This document shows, one piece after another, positions 27,189 to 32,807 of a stretch of DNA of 32,807 nt. Location: the NCBI GenBank assembly GCA_015485125.1, contig WFUE01000106.1, forward strand, positions 1 to 32,807, written 5' to 3'. Under the pieces are notes generated by a model. That model did no database searches and had not been told where the DNA came from. It was given only the letters and a program-made list of their open reading frames with translations. The stretch is from Lysobacterales bacterium. Lineage in GTDB: Bacteria; Pseudomonadota; Gammaproteobacteria; Xanthomonadales; S139-57. A program made the position numbers and the translations under genes. Within the stretch, counting starts at the first letter, position 1. Each line of letters opens with the position of its first letter.

Positions 27189-28382
27189 TCAGCGCAGATT
27201 TTCAAAGATGCCGGCAGCCCCCATACCGGTGCCGATGCACATGGTCACCATGCCGTAGCGACCACCGGTACGCGCCAGCCCGTGCAGCAGGGTGGCGGAG
27301 CGGATGGCGCCCGTGGCGCCCAGCGGGTGACCCAGGGCGATGGCACCGCCCAGCGGATTGACCTTGTCCTCGTCCAGCTCCAGCTGGCGAATCACCGCCA
27401 GAGATTGGGCGGCGAAAGCCTCGTTCAGCTCGATCCAGTCCAGATCCGCCTGTGACAGTCCGGCCTGCTTCAGCGCACGGGGAATGGCCTCCACCGGGCC
27501 AATGCCCATGATTTCCGGAGGAACACCGGCGACGCTGAAGGAAACAAAACGTGCCAAGGGTTCCAGATTGTGGGCCTTGACCATTTTCTCGGAAACCAGC
27601 AACAGCGCACCGGCACCATCGGATGTCTGCGAACTGTTACCGGCCGTGACCGAACCACGCGCATCAAAAGCTGGCCGCAAGCGGGCCAGTTTCTCCAGCG
27701 AGGTATCCGCCCGCGGGCCTTCATCCACCGCCGGCGTGCTTTCCTGAATGCGTACCGTGCCGTTGTGCAGATCCGGCAGGCTGTGACGCACGGTGTAGGG
27801 CAGGGTTTCAGCCTGAAAATGGCCGGCTTCGATGGCGGCCAGCGCCCGCTGATGACTGCGCAGGGCGAAAGCGTCCTGATCTTCCCGGCTCACCTGCCAC
27901 TTTTGCGCCACCTTTTCCGCGGTAATGCCCATGCCGTAGGCGATGGCCACATTTTCATCGGTGAAAATGGCCGGATTGGTGGCCAGCTTGTTGCCCATCA
28001 TCGGCACCAGGCTCATGGATTCGGTGCCGCAGGCGATCATCACATCGGCCTCGCCCAGACGAATGCGATCGGCGGCCATGGCCACCGCTTGCAGGCCGGA
28101 GGAACAGAAGCGATTAATGGTCACGCCCGGCACCTGATCCGGCAGACCGGCCAGCAGGGTGGATACCCGGGCCACATTGATGCCCTGTTCGGCTTCCGGC
28201 ATGGCACAGCCGGCGATCACATCACCGATCTGTTGTGGGTCCAGCCAGGGATTGGCTTCCACCACGCCACGAATGACATGGGCCAGCAGGTCATCGGGGC
28301 GGGTATGGCGGTAGAAACCCTTTTTGGCCTTGCCCACGGGGGTGCGCAGGGCCGAGACGATATAGGCTTGTTGAATGTGCAT
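27189..28382 (-). CDS. Acetyl-CoA C-acyltransferase (thiolase)
   Basis: 'INRFCSSGLQAVAMAADRI', 'NSSQTSDGAGALLL', 'GGAIALGHPLGATGAIRSATLLHGL', 'MCIGTGMGAAGIFE'. Confidence 0.95.
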   Translation of the reverse strand: MHIQQAYIVSALRTPVGKAKKGFYRHTRPDDLLAHVIRGVVEANPWLDPQQIGDVIAGCAMPEAEQGINVARVSTLLAGLPDQVPGVTINRFCSSGLQAVAMAADRIRLGEADVMIACGTESMSLVPMMGNKLATNPAIFTDENVAIAYGMGITAEKVAQKWQVSREDQDAFALRSHQRALAAIEAGHFQAETLPYTVRHSLPDLHNGTVRIQESTPAVDEGPRADTSLEKLARLRPAFDARGSVTAGNSSQTSDGAGALLLVSEKMVKAHNLEPLARFVSFSVAGVPPEIMGIGPVEAIPRALKQAGLSQADLDWIELNEAFAAQSLAVIRQLELDEDKVNPLGGAIALGHPLGATGAIRSATLLHGLARTGGRYGMVTMCIGTGMGAAGIFENLR

Positions 28383-28406
28383 GCTTGTTTTCCTCTCAGT
28401 GGCGCA

Positions 28407-30770
28407 TCAGTTACGCAGGGGCTTGCCGGTTTTCAGCATGTGGGCGATTCGTTCCTGGGTCTTGGGCATCTGTGCCAGTTCGACAAAGTGCTTGCGCTCC
28501 AGATCCAGCAGCCAGGTTTCGTCCACACGCTCACCCGGCTCCACATCACCACCACAGATGACTTCGGCAATGCGGCTGCCGATTTCAAAATCATGCTCGG
28601 AGATGAAATGCCCTTCAAGCATGTTCACCAACACCAGCTTGAGGTTGGCGATACCGGTTTTGCCGGCGACCCGGATGTTGCGGTCGGGCAGGGGCGGGGT
28701 ATAACCGGCTTCCGCCAGAAACAGCCCCTGTTGCCGCGCCACATGCAACACTTCATGCGGATGGAATACCACCTTGCTGCACGGGCCCAGAAAGCCCATG
28801 TCGATGGCTTCCAGGGCGGAACCGGCCACTTTGCCCATGGCCACGGTTTCGAACCAGCGCTGCAGGAAGGGGAAGGGGTCCACATTCTCGGGCAGGGCGG
28901 AAAGCCTGCGGGCAATCTCCTTGAGGCCGCCACCGGCCGGCAAGAGGCCCACACCCACTTCCACCAGACCGATGTAGGTCTCCAGTGCTGCCACCACCCG
29001 GTCGCAATGCATGGTGAATTCACAACCGCCGCCCAAGGCCAGCCCGCGCGGTGCGGAGATCACGGGAATGCTGCTGTAGCGGATACGCTGGCTGGTTTGC
29101 TGGAAGCGGGCCACCATGTCGGTGAAAGCCTCGATTTCACCCGCCTGCAAAGCGGCCAGCGCGCCGGAAAGATCGGCACCGGCGCTGAAAGGTTCTTCGG
29201 TTTGCCAGAGGATCAGGGTCTTGAAATTCTGTTCGGCCACATCCACCGCCTGGTGGATGCTGTCCAACACCTCGCGGCTGATGGTGTGCATCTTGGTCTT
29301 GAAGCTCAGTACCGCGGCACCGTCCCCCTCATGCCACAAGCGCACGGCATCGTTTTCGAACACCGTTTCGCCATAGGTGTAACGCTCGGAGATCAGCGGG
29401 TCGGGGTAGGGCTGACGGCGATAGACCGGTAGCTGGCTGCGGCCCACGAATTGCTGCTTGCTCGGGCTGTAGCTGCCATCGGCCGCGTGGGGGCCGTGCT
29501 CCAGCGCCATTACCCAGGCCGGTAGCGGGGTGGCTGCCATGGTCTTGCCCGTTTCGATTTCCTCGGCAATCCAGCCGGCCACGGTCTTCCAGCCGGCGGC
29601 CTGCCACAGTTCGAAGGGCCCCAGCTGCCATCCATAGCCCCAGCGAATGGCGAAATCCAGATCACGGGCGGTATCGGCAATGCCTTCCAGCTGGCAGGCA
29701 CAGTAGTGGAACAGATCGCGGAAACAGGCCCAGAGAAACTGTGCCTGCGGGTGCTCACTAGCACGCAGGGCGGCCATTTGTTCCGCCGGCGTGGCCAGTT
29801 TCAGCATAGCCTTGACCTCGTCGGCCACCCCCTTGCCGGAGGGCCGGTAGTCACCGGATTGCAGATCCAGCACCTCGATGGTCTTGCCCTGCTTACGATA
29901 GATGCCACAACGGGTTTTCTGCCCCAGGGCACCGGCATCGATCAGCTTTTGCAGCCAGCCGGGTACCTGGAAGTATTCGTGCCAGGGGTCGTCCGGCAGG
30001 GTGGCCGACATGGTATGAATCACATGGGCCATGGTATCCAGCCCCACCACATCCGCTGTACGGTAGGTGGCGCTCTTGGGCCGGCCGATGCGTGTGCCGG
30101 TCAACGCGTCCACCTCATCGAAGCTCAGGCCGAACCGGGCGGTGTGATGCATGGTGGCCAGAATGGAAAACACGCCAATGCGGTTGCCGATGAAGTTGGG
30201 GGTGTCCTTGGCGCGTACGATGCCCTTGCCCATGCGGGTGGTGAGGAAGGTCTCCAGCGCATCCAGCATGGCCGCATCGGTTTTGCGCGTGGGAATCAGT
30301 TCCACCAGATGCATGTAACGGGGCGGGTTGAAGAAATGCACGCCACAGAAGCGGGCCTGCAGGTCATCGGGCAGGGCATCGGCCATCTTCTGGATGGACA
30401 GCCCGGAGGTGTTGCTGGCCAGCCAGGTTTTCTCCCCGAGATGGGGCGTGATTTTTTCAAACAGATCCAGCTTCCACTCCATCTTTTCGGCAATGGCCTC
30501 GATGACCAGATCGCAATCAGCCAGGGCCGGTAAATGCTCTTCATAATTGGCCGGTTCAATGTGGTGCAGTGCCGCCGCATGAGCCAGTGGTGGTGGTTTC
30601 AGCTTCTTCAGGCCAGCCAGCGCCTTGCGCGCGGCGGCGCTCTTGTCCGGGCCTTCGGTGGCCGGCAGTTCAAACAACAGGGTTTCCAGGCCGGCGTTGG
30701 CCATGTGTGCGGCAATCTGCGCACCCATGACGCCCGCGCCCAGAATGGCGACCTTGCGAATGCTTTTCAT
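28407..30770 (-). CDS. 3-hydroxyacyl-CoA dehydrogenase/enoyl-CoA hydratase, FadN-type domain order
   Basis: N-terminal NAD-binding 'VAILGAGVMGAQIAAHMANAGLETLLFE', 'FCGVHFFNPPRYMHLVELIPT'; C-terminal crotonase 'EPFSAGADLSGAL', 'GLALGGGCEFTMHCDRVVAALETYIGLVEVGVGLLPAGGG'. Start at MKSIRK (30770). Confidence 0.92.
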   Translation of the reverse strand: MKSIRKVAILGAGVMGAQIAAHMANAGLETLLFELPATEGPDKSAAARKALAGLKKLKPPPLAHAAALHHIEPANYEEHLPALADCDLVIEAIAEKMEWKLDLFEKITPHLGEKTWLASNTSGLSIQKMADALPDDLQARFCGVHFFNPPRYMHLVELIPTRKTDAAMLDALETFLTTRMGKGIVRAKDTPNFIGNRIGVFSILATMHHTARFGLSFDEVDALTGTRIGRPKSATYRTADVVGLDTMAHVIHTMSATLPDDPWHEYFQVPGWLQKLIDAGALGQKTRCGIYRKQGKTIEVLDLQSGDYRPSGKGVADEVKAMLKLATPAEQMAALRASEHPQAQFLWACFRDLFHYCACQLEGIADTARDLDFAIRWGYGWQLGPFELWQAAGWKTVAGWIAEEIETGKTMAATPLPAWVMALEHGPHAADGSYSPSKQQFVGRSQLPVYRRQPYPDPLISERYTYGETVFENDAVRLWHEGDGAAVLSFKTKMHTISREVLDSIHQAVDVAEQNFKTLILWQTEEPFSAGADLSGALAALQAGEIEAFTDMVARFQQTSQRIRYSSIPVISAPRGLALGGGCEFTMHCDRVVAALETYIGLVEVGVGLLPAGGGLKEIARRLSALPENVDPFPFLQRWFETVAMGKVAGSALEAIDMGFLGPCSKVVFHPHEVLHVARQQGLFLAEAGYTPPLPDRNIRVAGKTGIANLKLVLVNMLEGHFISEHDFEIGSRIAEVICGGDVEPGERVDETWLLDLERKHFVELAQMPKTQERIAHMLKTGKPLRN

Positions 30771-30926
30771 GGCTTCTCCTGAATGATTTGTCAGTATGCG
30801 GACAGGCAGTGTCGGAAATACCATACTCTACCGTATAGTTCAGGCCGATCCAAGGGGCATGGCCAGCTTGCCAGCCAGAAGGAATTTGCCTGTTTTGCAA
30901 TAAAGACGGATTACAACCGCGATGGT

Positions 30927-31112
30927 CTACTGGTCTGCCGGTGGCTGTTGCTCCAGCCTGGTGAGAAGTTGCCGCAGTAACTGTGTTTGTTCGATGCTTT
31001 CCCGGCGAATTCTGAATACGACAAAGGGCAGGATGACCCAGAGCACAAACAGCAACAACGCTCCGATGGAATAGAGTACAACCATGCCAAAGGCGAGAGT
31101 GGATCCAGTCAT
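30927..31112 (-). CDS. Small single-TM membrane protein of unknown function
   Basis: MTGSTLAFGMVVLYSIGALLLFVLWVILPFVVFRIRRESIEQTQLLRQLLTRLEQQPPADQ; SD-like AAGGAAAG upstream of the ATG on the minus strand; TM followed by amphipathic charged tail. Confidence 0.65.
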   Translation of the reverse strand: MTGSTLAFGMVVLYSIGALLLFVLWVILPFVVFRIRRESIEQTQLLRQLLTRLEQQPPADQ

Positions 31113-31148
31113 GTTTCTTTCCTTGTTTCAGCAATCAAGATCAATGGA

Positions 31149-31171
31149 GAAAGCCCGCTCAACGGGCTTTC
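31149..31171 (-). terminator. Terminator-like hairpin downstream of the POT transporter gene
   Basis: GAAAGCCCG-ttgag-CGGGCTTTC on the minus strand; weak U-tract. Confidence 0.5.
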
Positions 31172-31215
31172 CGTTCACACAAGATGCCCACCAGGGCGGA
31201 CGGTATCACAGGGGC

Positions 31216-32736
31216 CTATTCGCAGCCCCTGCTCCAGCGTTTCAGCGCGGGTGTGAGCACGACGAACACGATGCCCATGCCTACCGATGTGGTCACAATG
31301 CTCATGAACAGATCGGGCATTTGTTGCACATTGTGCTCATCGAAATCACCGGCAATCAGGCCCGCCATCACGCTGCCCAGGGCTGAACCCATGAACCAGG
31401 TGCCCATCATCTGACTGGTGTAACGCCGGGGTGAAAGCTTGGTAACGGAGCTGAGACCTACCGGGCTCAGGCATAATTCACCGGTGGTATGCAGCAGGTA
31501 AGTGAGAATCAGCCAGAAGGGCAGGGCCTTTTCACCGGAAGAAACCAGCTTGGCGGCAAAGACCATGACCAGGAACCCCCCGGCCAGCAGGAAAAAGCCC
31601 AAAGCGAATTTGAAAGGCGTGCTGGGTTCCAGGTGCCTGCGTGCCAATTGTACCCAGGCCCAGGCGAACAGGGGAGCCAGCGTTACGATGAAAAACGGGT
31701 TCAGGGATTGAAACCAGCTGGCAGGTATGGTGAAACTGCCCATGACCCGTTCGGTATAGCGTTCGGCAAAAAGATTGAGAGAAGTGCCTGCCTGTTCGAA
31801 ACCTGCCCAGAACATGGCTGCGCCAACAAACAATGCGGCAATGACCAGTACGCGCTTTTTCTCATCGGCATCCAAACCACCGAAAAACAGCACATAGCCA
31901 AAGAAAATGGCCGCAATGGTAATGATGAAATACTTGGTGCCATGGGCCAGGGCTACAGCCGGGTAATGCACCGTCTCGGTGAGGCCCAGTACCAGCAATA
32001 CTGTCAGCAGAACACAGAATGCGCCAATGCCAGCCCAACTCATGCGTACGGCAGCCGGGCTCAGCCCCGCGGCATGTGGATATAGGCCGGCTTCACCCAA
32101 TTTCGGGCGCATGATGCGGTATTGAATCAGGCCGATGACCATGCCTACACCAGCCGCACCAAACCCATAGTGCCAGTCAATATTTTCTCCCAGCCAGCCT
32201 GAGATCAGCGGGCCGGCAAACGCACCCAGGTTGATGCCCATATAGAAGATGGTAAATCCGGCATCTTGCCGTGCACCACCTTCTGGGTACAGTTCACCCA
32301 CGATGGTGGAAATATTGGGTTTGAGCAAGCCCGTACCCACGACAATCAATACCAGTCCGGTAAAGAACGCCGCCTGGTCGGAAACCGGTGCGAACAGCGG
32401 CAAGGCCATGGCAAAATGCCCGGCAGCAATGATGATGCCGCCATACCAGACCGCATTCTGCTGCCCCAGCAAGCGATCTGCGATCCACCCACCGGGCAAC
32501 GCCAGGAGGTAGACGGCCGCACTGTAGATGCCATAGATGGCCGCGGCATTCTTTTCAGTAAAACCCAGTCCGCCTTCCTCAACGGCAGCGACCATGAACA
32601 GGACCAACAGGGCACGCATGCCGTAGTAACTCATGCGTTCCCACAGTTCGGTGAAGAACAGGGTGTATAGCCCCGCAGGGTGGGATTGCCGGACCGCATC
32701 ATCCAGTGGGGTATTGATGGCCGCGTCTTTGCTCAT
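31216..32736 (-). CDS. POT/PTR2-family proton-dependent peptide MFS transporter
   Basis: 'FFTELWERMSYYGMRALLVLFM', 'ALPGGWIADRLLGQQNAVWYGGIIIAAGH', 'GTGLLKPNISTIVGELYPEGGARQDAGFTIFYMGINLGAFAGPLISGWLGE'. Start at MSKDAAINTP (32736). Confidence 0.94.
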   Translation of the reverse strand: MSKDAAINTPLDDAVRQSHPAGLYTLFFTELWERMSYYGMRALLVLFMVAAVEEGGLGFTEKNAAAIYGIYSAAVYLLALPGGWIADRLLGQQNAVWYGGIIIAAGHFAMALPLFAPVSDQAAFFTGLVLIVVGTGLLKPNISTIVGELYPEGGARQDAGFTIFYMGINLGAFAGPLISGWLGENIDWHYGFGAAGVGMVIGLIQYRIMRPKLGEAGLYPHAAGLSPAAVRMSWAGIGAFCVLLTVLLVLGLTETVHYPAVALAHGTKYFIITIAAIFFGYVLFFGGLDADEKKRVLVIAALFVGAAMFWAGFEQAGTSLNLFAERYTERVMGSFTIPASWFQSLNPFFIVTLAPLFAWAWVQLARRHLEPSTPFKFALGFFLLAGGFLVMVFAAKLVSSGEKALPFWLILTYLLHTTGELCLSPVGLSSVTKLSPRRYTSQMMGTWFMGSALGSVMAGLIAGDFDEHNVQQMPDLFMSIVTTSVGMGIVFVVLTPALKRWSRGCE

Positions 32737-32807
32737 GAGGCTACCTTCTATCAAAATCCAAAGAGCGCAAAGGATTGCCCGTCTATCCCAAAAGGTCAAA
32801 TTAGAGA

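Noticed and set aside
27570-29432. 620-aa plus-strand ORF
   Set aside because: Lies antisense to clear thiolase and FadN-type genes; composition (His/Gly/Gln-rich, no family motifs) is typical of shadow ORFs opposite GC-rich coding DNA.
30860-30890. Apparent hairpin ggccagcttgccagcc
   Set aside because: The arms are direct-repeat-like and not properly complementary.

Overview
Window of a gammaproteobacterial-type chromosome, almost fully coding. From left to right: (1) a 5'-truncated TPR-like protein convergent with a CsgG-like lipoprotein; (2) a fused ATP sulfurylase/APS kinase downstream of an ABC-F ATPase; (3) an exported FKBP-type peptidyl-prolyl isomerase and UDP-glucose 6-dehydrogenase; (4) a glutaryl-CoA-dehydrogenase-type flavoenzyme tightly followed by a single-chain (alpha+beta fused) 2-oxoacid dehydrogenase E1; (5) a complete System I cytochrome c maturation operon ccmABCDEFGHI on the minus strand, preceded by a translationally coupled DUF3293-like gene; (6) a gor-ppsR-DUF1249 block; (7) tRNA-Ala(GGC) and tRNA-Glu(TTC) with a terminator; (8) a di-heme cytochrome c peroxidase/MauG-like gene overlapping a membrane GGDEF-EAL gene by a GTGA overlap; (9) rarD; (10) a thiolase and a FadN-type multifunctional beta-oxidation enzyme; (11) a small membrane protein and a POT-family peptide transporter. 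I saw no CRISPR array, insertion sequence, prophage or recognisable defence island. The most interesting items are the peroxidase/c-di-GMP pair, the fused orphan E1 next to a GCDH-like gene, the ccm-coupled DUF3293 gene, and a perfect 12-bp hairpin with a stop codon in its loop. All family calls come from recognising motifs by eye; no database search was run.
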